This document shows positions 51,884-60,616 of a stretch of DNA of 64,000 bases, one piece after another. The first letter of the stretch is position 1. Each line of letters begins with the position of its first letter. The stretch covers positions 22,948-86,947 of the forward strand of contig NZ_JAVMKF010000268.1 of the NCBI RefSeq assembly GCF_031732815.1, read 5' to 3'. The DNA is from Accumulibacter sp031732815 (GTDB lineage: Bacteria; Pseudomonadota; Gammaproteobacteria; Burkholderiales; Rhodocyclaceae). The notes beneath the pieces are model-generated. The model saw only the letters and a program-made list of their open reading frames with translations. It was not told the DNA's origin and did no database searches. A program made the position numbers and the translations under genes.

Positions 51884-53393
51884 CGCGGCGTTTGCCACGG
51901 TGCTCGCCGCCACCTCGGGCGCAGTCGGCTGCTCGCTGCTGATCGAGCGCCTGATGACGCCGTGCCCGCGACTGCTTCGGCCGGCTTCGGCGTGGGCGGT
52001 GCACATTGGCCTGTGTGCTTTGGCGCATGCCGTGCTGACGCTCCTCCTCGGCCGTCCATGGTTTGCCGGTGCTGCCCTGTCGGCTTTCCTGCTCCTGCTG
52101 GTGCTGGTCAACAACGCCAAGATGAAGGCGCTGCGCGAAGCCTTCGTATTCCAGGATTACGAATACTTCACCGACGCGATCCGCCATCCACGGCTCTACA
52201 TCCCCTTCCTCGGTTGGGGAAAATTCATCGGCGCGGCCGGCGGCTTCGTCCTGGCGGTGCTCGTCGGACTGCTCGGCGAAGCAATCCCGGGTGAGCGCTT
52301 CGCCTGGTCGGGACAATTGGGCGCAGCGCTCGTCGTCCTGGTCGGCGGCATGCTGCTCGTCTGGGCCGGTCAGGGCAGACTGCCGGCGGCGAGTTTCGTC
52401 CCGGAAGACGACGTCCGCGCGCTTGGCTTGCTCGCCAGTCTGTGGCGCTATCGCGTGGCCGAGCAGCTTCCTCTGCAACTCGCGTTTCCTTTCCAGCGCC
52501 TGTTGCCGGGCAAGTCGGCAGCCGAGCTGCCGCATCTGGTCGCCGTGCAGAGCGAATCATTCTTCGACGCGCGTGCGCTCCATCCGGGAATCCGCCGCGA
52601 GCTGCTGGCCGAGCTGGATCGCCTGCAGAGCGAAGCACTGGTGCACGGCAAGCTGCAGGTTCCGGCTTGGGGTGCGAACACGGTGCGCACCGAATTTGCT
52701 TTTCTTTCCGGAATCGCCGCCGAGCACCTGGGCGTCCACCGCTTCAACCCCTACCGCCGGCTTGCCGCCGGGTGCGCATTGCCGACGCTGGCGTCCCATC
52801 TGCAACGCCTGGGTTATCGTACGATCTGCCTTCATCCTTATCCGGCCAGCTTCTATCGGCGCGATCGCGCGTATCCACGCCTGGGCTTTGGCGAGTTCCT
52901 CGACCTGCGGACCTTCGCGCAGGCCGAGCGCTGCGGCCCCTACGTCAGCGACGCCGCGCTCGCCGAGCACGTCGCCGCCATCCTGCGTCAGGCCAGCGGC
53001 CCGTTGTTCATCTTCGTCATCACGATGGAGAACCACGGACCGCTGCACCTCGAACGTGTCGAGCCAGGCGAGGTCGACGCGCTGTACACTCAGCCGCCGC
53101 CCGCCGGTTGCGACGATCTGACCATCTACCTGCGCCACCTGCGCAATGCCAATCGAATGATTGCTGACTTGCGCCGCACGCTCGAACGCGGCACGCGACC
53201 GGCCAGCCTCTGCTGGTTCGGCGATCACGTGCCGATCATGCCCGCGGTCTACGCGCGCTGCGGAGTACCAAGCGGCGAGGTCGATTACGTCCTCTGGAGC
53301 AGTCAGCCAGATCGGCCGCCGCCGCTCTGCGTCGATCTGCCTGCACACGATCTGGCAACGACCTGGCTGCGTGCACTCGGACTGGCCGGGTAG
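51873..53393 (+). CDS. RkpI-like membrane protein with sulfatase fold
   Basis: A 506-residue protein with about four N-terminal membrane helices (AWAVHIGLCALAHAVLTLLL, FAGAALSAFLLLLVLV, AAGGFVLAVLVGLLG, GAALVVLVGGMLLVWAG). A C-terminal alkaline phosphatase/LTA-synthase-type domain follows: LVAVQSESFFDARAL (metal and nucleophile region), NTVRTEFAFLSG, IFVITMENHGPLH, and LCWFGDHVPIMP (GDH metal site). Similar proteins in rhizobial rkp and Burkholderia wcb loci are needed for capsule, with the substrate unclear. The ATG at 51873 overlaps the SDR stop by 11 bp; the open frame extends to 51843. Confidence 0.8.
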   Translation: MAPDAAFATVLAATSGAVGCSLLIERLMTPCPRLLRPASAWAVHIGLCALAHAVLTLLLGRPWFAGAALSAFLLLLVLVNNAKMKALREAFVFQDYEYFTDAIRHPRLYIPFLGWGKFIGAAGGFVLAVLVGLLGEAIPGERFAWSGQLGAALVVLVGGMLLVWAGQGRLPAASFVPEDDVRALGLLASLWRYRVAEQLPLQLAFPFQRLLPGKSAAELPHLVAVQSESFFDARALHPGIRRELLAELDRLQSEALVHGKLQVPAWGANTVRTEFAFLSGIAAEHLGVHRFNPYRRLAAGCALPTLASHLQRLGYRTICLHPYPASFYRRDRAYPRLGFGEFLDLRTFAQAERCGPYVSDAALAEHVAAILRQASGPLFIFVITMENHGPLHLERVEPGEVDALYTQPPPAGCDDLTIYLRHLRNANRMIADLRRTLERGTRPASLCWFGDHVPIMPAVYARCGVPSGEVDYVLWSSQPDRPPPLCVDLPAHDLATTWLRALGLAG

Positions 53394-54238
53394 GCGGCGT
53401 ACTGCGCGGATCACCTGTCGCATTGCGGCGGCGCAGACCGCGTCAATCCGCTGCAGCGCTGCGCCAGCGATCGGGTGTCCTTCGCATTCTGTACAGCGAG
53501 CTCAGCTTGCAACCCATCCCATACCAAGAGGAAGCACGCCCGGACGGACATCTCTTCATTACCGTGCTCACCTGCCAGTGCGTTCAGCGTCTGCGTGTCG
53601 ACCTCAAGGCCGCAGGAATCATCGATAGCTGGGCGACCCTGCGGAACATCCTCTGCGTTCCCGGCGTCGGGTGAGCGCGACCTGCAAACGGCGCAACGGC
53701 TGCTCGCTGCATGTGCGCAAAGCCACTGTCGCCGAACCGGACCGGCGAGGAATCCATCGCGGGCCGGGCATCAGCGCCGCAATCGGCGGAACCAGAAAAC
53801 GGATCAGCTGAATCGGAAACTGCGCGCATGTAGTGCCACTCGTCCATCTCATGGTACGCAAGCCATCGATTCGGCGATGACTTTTCGATAGCCCGTTGAT
53901 CCAGGGCGGGCAAATGGGCGAAGACGGCCGGTGCCGGCTTGCTCGCTTGATCACGCCGCGGGCAATGTTCCTCAGGTCGGCAGCGTGGCTTCCTGGCGCG
54001 GACAGCGAAGGTCTGGGCCGCGTGCGCTGGCTGCGCGCGAGCAAGCGTGTCCTCCTGCGCGCCGCAAGACGGTGGCGCTGCGTGCGCGAGCGTGCCGGAT
54101 GTCCAAAGGCCGCGCGCGTCGCCACGTACGCACTGATCCGGGCCTGCTGTGCGATAGTCCATTGACTCGGGTCGCGTACACGTTCGAAAATCCAGTCGTG
54201 CGGACCACATCCGGATTCTGATCAAGCTCAAGGACACC
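53394..54238. other. 845-bp spacer holding a decayed IS copy
   Basis: No intact gene. The first part holds a transposase remnant (53495-53812, listed separately). The following 425 bp show no recognisable coding signal, except that the minus strand near 53810-53870 encodes WLAYHEMDEWHYMRAVSD, which resembles a plus-strand fragment near 14470. It probably marks the right edge of the capsule locus apart from the methyltransferase gene after it. Confidence 0.5.
53495..53812 (+). pseudogene. IS1634-like transposase C-terminal remnant, frameshifted
   Basis: The plus strand reads SELSLQPIPYQEEARPDGHLF, then ITVLTCQCVQRLRVDLKAAG and IIDSWATLRNIL, the typical C-terminal region of IS1634/IS4-type transposases. 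The frame breaks at about 53671. The next frame continues the same family: SATCKRRNGCSLHVRKATVA, AEPDRRGIHRGPGISAAIGG, then TRKRIS and a stop at 53812. The N-terminal catalytic part is missing. Only about 105 residues survive, so it is dead. Confidence 0.8.
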
Positions 54239-54946
54239 ATGTCGACATTAGCCGAAAGACTGCTCCAACGATATTACGACGACAGCGAACATCCCTACCG
54301 CGTCTTTCAGCGCCGCGTGTCCGGGCACCTGAGCCCGACAGCGACCTTGCTTGATGCCGGCTGCGGACGAACCGCCCCTGTGCTGCGGGCCTATCTGGGC
54401 AAAGCGCAGCGACTGATCGGTGTCGAATTGGTCGCGTTTACAGATGTGCCGGCCGGTATTGAGACCTACAACGCGGACCTCGCGCAAATCCCCCTGCCGG
54501 ACGCCTGCGTCGATGTGATCATGTCGCGTAGCGTGTTCGAACACCTGCAGGATCCGCAATCGGTTTACCGGGAATTCGCGCGCATCCTGCGGCCAAACGG
54601 GGTCATTGTCTTTCTCACCGCCAACATGTGGGACTATGGGACCCAGGTCGCACGCCTGATCCCGAATCGCCTGCACGCGCGCGTCGTCCGGATGGTCGAA
54701 GGCCGTGCCGAGGAAGACACGTTTCCCACGGCTTACCGCACCAACACGCGCGGTGCCGTCGAGCAACTGGCAAGCGCCGCTGGCTTGCGCGTCGAATCGT
54801 TCGAGTATCTGAGCCAGTACCCGAACTACCTGATGTTCAATGGCTTGGCCTTTTTCCTTGGCATGTGTTTCGAGAAACTGATCAGCCGCGTGCATTGCTT
54901 GCGCTTCTTGCGCGGATGGATACTGGTGACGCTGCGGAAACCGTGA
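54239..54946 (+). CDS. Class I SAM-dependent methyltransferase (Methyltransf_11-like)
   Basis: A 235-residue methyltransferase. It has the SAM loop TLLDAGCGRTAPVLRAYLGK, the acidic second motif RLIGVELVAFTDVPAG, the VIMSRSVFEHLQDPQSVYRE block and LRPNGVIVFLTANMWD. The C-terminus is hydrophobic (YLMFNGLAFFLGMCFE), suggesting membrane association, as for enzymes that methylate lipid-linked sugars or quinones. It is separated from the capsule genes by the IS remnant and may or may not belong to them. Start ATG 54239. Confidence 0.8.
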   Translation: MSTLAERLLQRYYDDSEHPYRVFQRRVSGHLSPTATLLDAGCGRTAPVLRAYLGKAQRLIGVELVAFTDVPAGIETYNADLAQIPLPDACVDVIMSRSVFEHLQDPQSVYREFARILRPNGVIVFLTANMWDYGTQVARLIPNRLHARVVRMVEGRAEEDTFPTAYRTNTRGAVEQLASAAGLRVESFEYLSQYPNYLMFNGLAFFLGMCFEKLISRVHCLRFLRGWILVTLRKP

Positions 54947-55375
54947 TTTCGCCGGTCGGCGCGCTGTGCTGATCCTTCGCGCAGTTCCCCGCGGCCCGCA
55001 GCAGGCTAGTGACGCAACCGACCCCCGCTGACGCCGATCTCGAACCAGACGGTCGGCCGGCTCACCCTCCAGAAGCTAGCGCCAGTGCCACAGTGGCGGG
55101 AGTTCGGCGTCCTCGACCAGAGCAGCGCTTCCCGGATGGCTTACGGTTGCGGCCGTCAGCCGCGCCTGGCGCGTGGCGATCAGGTCTTCATCCTGCCGTG
55201 ATTGGCCAATTCACGACCGCACAGGCTCAATGTCGATCATCTGCTTGCTGCCCGTTCGTTGGCTGGCTCAGCCGCCGTTGACTGGCGCAAGTCCTCCAAG
55301 CTGAACCCTTCGCTTGCTTGACCGCGGTGTCCCCAGGCTGAAAGACCGGGGCGATTCCCGACGCGTGGGCTGAGA
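54947..55375. other. 429-bp intergenic region, no clear gene
   Basis: One plus-strand frame reads VGRLTLQKLAPVPQWREFGV and ends LARGDQVFILP at a stop near 55200. This looks like a decayed gene end, family unknown. The rest shows nothing I can support. It lies between a plus-strand methyltransferase and the 3' end of the minus-strand chemoreceptor. Confidence 0.4.
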
Positions 55376-57289
55376 TTACACGTGAAAACCGTCGAGCAGC
55401 CGTCGCGTGTTGTGCGCATTGTCGGCCAGGGCCGAGAGCGTGCTGCGCACGTCCTGGATGACGCGATCCTCAGCCTCGACGCGCTGGCTGATCACTTCGC
55501 TGGTGTGCACCATTGCCGTCGTCGCATGGCGTTGAGCGAGCGTCGAGCGGGCAATTTCACCCACCTGCGCAATCGCCTCGTCCATTTTTGCGCTGATCTC
55601 CTTGATCCGCTGCGCCGCGATGCGCGACCGCTCGACGCCGCGGCTGACCGACTCTACCGTCGACTGGACGGTCAGTCCGGCCTGACTTGTTTCGTCATGC
55701 ACGGCCGCAATCTTTCCGGCGATTTCCACGGTTGCCTTGGCCGTATTCTCCGCCAGTTTGCGCACTTCGTCGGCAACGACGGCGAATCCGCGTCCCTGTT
55801 CGCCGGCGCGCGCCGCCTCGATCGCCGCATTGAGCGCGAGAAGATTCGTCTGATCGGCAATGCCCTTGATGACGTTGATGATGCTGCTGATCTCCTCGGA
55901 ACGGCGGTCAAGGCTCGCCATGACGCGCGCAAGTTCCTGCACGTGACCGATCGAAAGCTCGGCGTCCGCGGCGACGGCGTCGACTTCGCAGGCGCTTTCC
56001 TGCGAAAGCTCGCCGGTCGCGCGGATCAACTGTTCGGTCTCGCCGGCAGTATCGGCAATTTTCGAGGCAGCCTGGGTAATGTCGTCGACCGCGGTCGCGT
56101 TCGCTCTTGAACTCTCGGTCAGACTGAGCGATGCGCGCGCCAGGTCGTTGATGTTGCCATCGAGTTGGTCGACATCCTTGTTCAGACGCTGAGCCTCGTC
56201 CTTGAGCGATATCACCATGCGCTGCAGTTGATCGAGAAACTGGTTGAAGGAACCCGCCGTTTCGCCGACTTCGTCGTTCGACAGGACATCCAGGCGGACG
56301 CGCAGGTCGCCGCCGCCACGCGAGATTTCGACCATCTTGCCGCGCACCTGATGCAGACCGCGCAGCATGCGACCGAGCACGAGGCGTACGAGGAATGCCG
56401 CGACGGCGGCCGTCACCAGCAAGGCGAGCATCAGGTTGAGCAGCAGGCGGTCGAGTGGTGCCAGCACCTTTGCCTTGTCGAGCGACACGCAAAGCAGCCA
56501 GTCGGTCGCCTTGATCGGGGCCAGGAAGACCAGACGGTCGCCGTCGATAGCGCGCGTTTCAAACATCGTGTTGGCGGCGCCCTTGGCCTGGGCGATGCGC
56601 TCCGCCGTCAGTTCCGGAAAGCGCTCGCTGGCCGGCTTCATGACCGCTTCCTTGGTCGGGTGGGCGAGAATCGTCCCGTCCTGATGCAGCAGGAAACCGA
56701 TGCCTTCGCCGGCCAGCTTGATAGTCAGTGCTTCGCCGACGACACGATCAATGAACAGGTCGGCCGCCACCACGCCAAGCACACGTTCGCCTTCCTTGAC
56801 CAGGGCGGAAAGCGAAATGACCAGCTTGTTGCTGCCCGCGTCCTCGTAGGGTTTGGTGACGACGATCTGGTCCGCGCCGGCGCGCATTGCGCCCTGGTAC
56901 CACGGTCTTGTCGTGGGGTCCCAGTCGGCTGGAAGGTCGGGCTGAGCTTCAGAAAATAGTGAACGCTTGTCCGGATACCCCGCATAGACCGAATCGAATC
57001 CGCCAACCAGTTTGGCGGTTGCGAACGACTTTTCGGCTTCCGGCTTATCGATCACCGACTTCAGTGCACTGACCATTTGCCCCTTGGACGCTACCCATTC
57101 GCCCGTCGCAAGCGCAAAGCCAGTCGCCGTGCCGCGCGTTTCCGATGCCACCGACTCGATCAGTTGGGAGCGCATCTGCAGATAGAAAGCGGCGCCAAAA
57201 AGCAGCATCGAAAATGCGATCAGTCCGCCGACCAGGCAGGTCAGCCGGGTGTGCAGTGATTTCATCGAGGATTTTCCGTCAAAAGACAT
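55376..57289 (-). CDS. Methyl-accepting chemotaxis protein, dCache type
   Basis: A 637-residue chemoreceptor. It has a first membrane helix (about 17-38, LVGGLIAFSMLLFGAAFYLQ) and a periplasmic dCache sensor (about 40-285, with PTTRPWYQGAM, ISLSALVKEGERVLGVVAAD and GTILAHPTKEAV). A second helix (about 290-312) and HAMP follow. The cytoplasmic signalling domain has the conserved tip GIADQTNLLALNAAIEAARA, followed by GRGFAVVADEVRKLAENT. It works with CheA/CheW, senses small ligands such as amino or organic acids, and controls flagellar or pilus motility. No che genes are nearby. The start at 57289 is given; an internal ATG at 57265 (MKSLHTR) is also plausible. Confidence 0.9.
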   Translation of the reverse strand: MSFDGKSSMKSLHTRLTCLVGGLIAFSMLLFGAAFYLQMRSQLIESVASETRGTATGFALATGEWVASKGQMVSALKSVIDKPEAEKSFATAKLVGGFDSVYAGYPDKRSLFSEAQPDLPADWDPTTRPWYQGAMRAGADQIVVTKPYEDAGSNKLVISLSALVKEGERVLGVVAADLFIDRVVGEALTIKLAGEGIGFLLHQDGTILAHPTKEAVMKPASERFPELTAERIAQAKGAANTMFETRAIDGDRLVFLAPIKATDWLLCVSLDKAKVLAPLDRLLLNLMLALLVTAAVAAFLVRLVLGRMLRGLHQVRGKMVEISRGGGDLRVRLDVLSNDEVGETAGSFNQFLDQLQRMVISLKDEAQRLNKDVDQLDGNINDLARASLSLTESSRANATAVDDITQAASKIADTAGETEQLIRATGELSQESACEVDAVAADAELSIGHVQELARVMASLDRRSEEISSIINVIKGIADQTNLLALNAAIEAARAGEQGRGFAVVADEVRKLAENTAKATVEIAGKIAAVHDETSQAGLTVQSTVESVSRGVERSRIAAQRIKEISAKMDEAIAQVGEIARSTLAQRHATTAMVHTSEVISQRVEAEDRVIQDVRSTLSALADNAHNTRRLLDGFHV

Positions 57290-58129
57290 GCAGAGAGAAC
57301 AGTCTTGCAGGGATCCGAATCTCCGTCAGGGCCCGTGCCCCTGGCCGGCGCCTGGCGGTAAAGGCGCCAGCCCGACCGGCTGCCGCGCGCTTCAACCTCG
57401 AGCCAGCAAGGCGACTCATCAGCCTGCTGCGACGAGAGCATGCAAGTCGCCGGCTCATGTCGTCTCGATCAACATTGACAGTCATTCGGTAAGGGGAGGA
57501 ACGGCAAGCCACCGTCCGGTCGTCCAGGCACAGCTCGGACCCGTACGGAAGCAAATAGTATAACTACAAAATATGACGACAAGACGCAAAAAATCAGGCA
57601 TCCAGACATACGCAGCGAGGCTGGCCTTGGCCTGGCACGCAGCGCCTGGTGTCAAACGCCCGCCTTTTCCGTTGCAGACCTGCAGACCCTTCCTCCCGCG
57701 TGCGGGCACCTCCGCTTCGCTCGCGGCATCGCGCGCTTCAGCGGCAGGCCGATGAGGCCGCGTTGTTCAGCGCGCCATGCCGACCAGCGCGGCGATCGGG
57801 GCAAGTCCGTCGCCCGATCCTCAGACGCCAACACCCTTCGGCGGCGCCCGAAGTTCTGCAGATCGGGCTACAAGGGATGCCAGCCGCCGCCGCTCTTCTT
57901 GGCCAGTCGATGGTTGTGGGCGCCTGTCGGTCGGCCGACAGGTGACGATGAACGGGGACGCGCACGCTCGGGCTTGCTTTGACAAGCGCGCAGGCAGCGC
58001 ATCGGACGATCTGCGGGTGGAAGGCCTGATCTGCCGCAGCGGATTCATCGCTTCATTTTTCGACGCAAGTTGGCGATACAATGAAACCTTGCTGACTTGT
58101 GGGCAACTACCAACGACCGGGGAACGAGC
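57290..58129. other. 840-bp divergent region before the cas operon
   Basis: No gene with family similarity is visible. The last 80 bp are AT-richer and include a TACAAT element (58077-58082), a plausible -10 for csb1, but with no good -35. No direct repeats of the CRISPR kind were seen, so the array lies downstream of the cas genes, not here. Confidence 0.5.
58077..58082 (+). promoter_or_regulatory. Possible -10 element of the cas operon
   Basis: TACAAT about 48 bp upstream of the csb1 ATG within a locally AT-rich stretch. No convincing -35 was found, so this is tentative. Confidence 0.25.
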
Positions 58130-59239
58130 ATGTCTGACCTCTACGCCACCGTCAGGGCTGCTGCGGCAGAAGCCGCTGGCATCAGCGTCAAAGCGAGCCT
58201 CTCAACACTTTCTGGAAGCCGTCACCTGCTGCCGCCAACCTACGCGAACGCGCCCCACAAACACAACATGACCGAACCGGACGCGGATGGGGTGGCGACT
58301 TGGGTCAGTATCGACAGCGCTGCTTCCTTCGCCAACCGGATAGAGGAGCAGTTGAGGCGCGCGGATTTTGGGCTCGACCCGTTGCGCCTCCAGGTGGCGG
58401 GCCAAACGCTGTCGACGCTGCAGATTCCGCACCGTGCGTACGACGCGATCCTGCGCGACTCATTGCTCGACGGCAAGCGCTTCCGCCAGACGGCGATCGG
58501 CCGGGAGGTCATCGCGGCCAGTCCGGCTGATGCCTCCGCGTTGCTGCGCTACGATCCCGCCGTGCTGCTGCTCGGCGGGTGGGACTCGACTCAAACAGGG
58601 CGTCGGACAGGCAGCGGCAGCAAGTGGCCGGCGTGCGTCAGCGTGGAAATCTTCGGGCGAAATGCGCTTCTGGTTCAGCGCGCAGGCAACAGGATGGATC
58701 CGCTGGACATCGAAGGCAGCACCCAGGGCATTGTCGAGGAGGCTGACGGTACATGGCGGCTGGCCCTTGAGCATGACGCAAAGATACCCGCGAAAGACAA
58801 CAAAACCAAAGACACGTTTCCCCGCCGGGTCAAACCTTCCGAAATCAATCACGGAAACGCGCTAAGCCTGGATCCCAAAGGTGTCCTGGTTGAAGACATC
58901 ACGCTGTGTGGGGCCTTGAGCCTCTCGCGCCTGCGTCGCTACCACTTCGGCGGCAACGGAGAGAAAGATCTCGCGGCGCGAACCGCGCTTGCGTTGATGG
59001 GCATTTACGGCATCGCCGCGGTCATCGAGGACGGTCTTGATCTGCGCCGAGACTGCGAACTGGTCGCCGACAGCGTCGTCTGGGCCATCCGTCGAACGGG
59101 GAGCAGCGAACCTCTCGCGCTTACCGTAGCAGATTCGCGGCAGGCCTTGCAGCGCGCGCTCGCGGACATCGACATCGCCAGCCCGGTGCTGTTCACCGCT
59201 GACAACAACCTGGAGCAACTGGTCGCGCGGAGCCGCTGA
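58130..59239 (+). CDS. csb1: Type I-G Cas7 (Csb1)
   Basis: A 369-residue protein of the GSU0053/Csb1 family, the Cas7-like backbone subunit of the type I-G (formerly I-U) Cascade complex. Family-like stretches are SLSTLSGSRHLLPPTYANAP, SIDSAASFANRIEEQLRRAD and ALLRYDPAVLLLGGWDST, with a C-terminal LTLCGALSLSRLRR-type region (ITLCGALSLSRLRRYHFGG). The length is normal. The start ATG 58130 follows a weak RBS (ggggaacgagc); an upstream in-frame start would add 11 unrelated residues. It overlaps csb2 by one base (TGATG). Confidence 0.9.
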   Translation: MSDLYATVRAAAAEAAGISVKASLSTLSGSRHLLPPTYANAPHKHNMTEPDADGVATWVSIDSAASFANRIEEQLRRADFGLDPLRLQVAGQTLSTLQIPHRAYDAILRDSLLDGKRFRQTAIGREVIAASPADASALLRYDPAVLLLGGWDSTQTGRRTGSGSKWPACVSVEIFGRNALLVQRAGNRMDPLDIEGSTQGIVEEADGTWRLALEHDAKIPAKDNKTKDTFPRRVKPSEINHGNALSLDPKGVLVEDITLCGALSLSRLRRYHFGGNGEKDLAARTALALMGIYGIAAVIEDGLDLRRDCELVADSVVWAIRRTGSSEPLALTVADSRQALQRALADIDIASPVLFTADNNLEQLVARSR

Positions 59240-60543
59240 TGCTGGCTCTTCGCATCGATTTCCTGAACGGCGTCTATCACGCGGCGAACCCGGCGGCGCA
59301 TGCGACTTCGGAGTGGCCGCCGCACCCCGATCGGGTTTTCCAGGCGCTGGTCGCCACTGCCTACGGTACGGGCATCGACCCGCAGCCCTTACGCAAGCTG
59401 GAGGGGCTGGCGCCGGAAGTGGCTTTCGCCGATGCCAGCGCTGCCCGTACAGGCTCGATCTACACGGACGCGGCTTCGTTGGGAAAACCAAAGAGGCGGC
59501 CTTGGGGTCGCACCAAGGTCGTCAAATACGACCCTGTCCGCGTCGGCATTGGCGGCCCCGTCTACCTGATCTGGCCTGATGCGCCGAGCGACCTGCAGGA
59601 GCCGCTGGCGGCAATCGCCACTGGCGTCACCTACCTGGGACGCGCCAAGACGCCGGTGGCCTTCTCGCTGGTAGACGAGGTGCCGGAAATGCCGCATCGC
59701 CTGGCGCCCTCGTCGACCGGCGATCAACTTTTGCGCGTGCCGCACGCTGGTCGCCTCGACGAACTCGATGCCGCTTTCGATGCTGGGCAGCGGGCCAGCG
59801 TCGCGGGCATGGTGCGCTATACGGACGTCGCAGAACGCGTCGCGCCATCGCCCTGGGGCGAACTGTTGGTGCTGCGCCCCGCTGGCGTGGTAGATATGCG
59901 TCGGGCGGTGCAACTGGCCAGCGGCCTGCGCGCCGCCGTCCTCAGCCGAGCAGGTGACGGCGCCTCGCCGCTCCTGCACGGCCACGCTGGCGACCACGCC
60001 GCGTGGGCGGTCATCCCTGACGTGGGCCACACGCATGCGCGCGGTCACGTGCTTGGGCTCGGATTGTGGCTCCCGCACGGCATCGACGATAGTGCGCGGG
60101 CGGACTGCGTGCTACCGCTGATGCAGGTCAAGCACGTGAACTTCGGCGACCGACAAGTGAGTGTCGGTCTGCCGCCGGCACACCAGCAGACTCCACACGG
60201 TCTATGGCGGCGAACATGGTGTGCTCCATCCAGAACATGGGCGTCGGTCACCCCGGTGGTGCTCGACCGCCACCCCAAGCGCGGCCAGCGCGTCGAGGAG
60301 GTGCTGGCCGATTCGGTCGAGATGGCGGGCTATCCGCGCCCGGTCGACGTGCAAGTGAGCCAATGGTCCGCGGTCAGGGCTGCGCCCTTGGCCCGCGCGT
60401 TCAGCCCTCGCGGCCGTGGATGCTGGACTCACGTAGTCCTGGCTTTCGACCGGCGGGTCGGCGGACCGCTGCTTGTCGGCAAGGACCGCCATTTCGGTTT
60501 GGGCCTGCTGCGTCCGGTTGATGATTCGCGAGTCGTCAGGTGA
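59239..60543 (+). CDS. csb2: Type I-G Cas5/Cas6-like protein (Csb2)
   Basis: A 434-residue protein of the GSU0054/Csb2 family, thought to combine Cas5-like and Cas6-like functions (repeat binding and crRNA processing). The N-terminus MLALRIDFLNGVYHAANPAA followed by SEWPPHPDRVFQALVATAYG is characteristic. The C-terminal half includes VQVSQWSAVRAAPLARAFSP and the RAMP-like glycine-rich end KDRHFGLGLLRPV. No separate cas6 is present, which fits this subtype. It overlaps csb1 by one base, and cas3 follows after about 60-70 bp. Confidence 0.9.
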   Translation: MLALRIDFLNGVYHAANPAAHATSEWPPHPDRVFQALVATAYGTGIDPQPLRKLEGLAPEVAFADASAARTGSIYTDAASLGKPKRRPWGRTKVVKYDPVRVGIGGPVYLIWPDAPSDLQEPLAAIATGVTYLGRAKTPVAFSLVDEVPEMPHRLAPSSTGDQLLRVPHAGRLDELDAAFDAGQRASVAGMVRYTDVAERVAPSPWGELLVLRPAGVVDMRRAVQLASGLRAAVLSRAGDGASPLLHGHAGDHAAWAVIPDVGHTHARGHVLGLGLWLPHGIDDSARADCVLPLMQVKHVNFGDRQVSVGLPPAHQQTPHGLWRRTWCAPSRTWASVTPVVLDRHPKRGQRVEEVLADSVEMAGYPRPVDVQVSQWSAVRAAPLARAFSPRGRGCWTHVVLAFDRRVGGPLLVGKDRHFGLGLLRPVDDSRVVR

Positions 60544-60616
60544 TAGCACGCGGCCAACATTCGCCCGTCGGATTCGTTCAGCCTCCGTCCACCAACAATC
60601 CCCGGTGACCGACACC

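Noticed and set aside
55009..55281. 90-residue open frame before the chemoreceptor
   Set aside because: Low-complexity Arg/Ala/Pro composition typical of off-frame high-GC DNA; another frame there looks like a decayed gene end.
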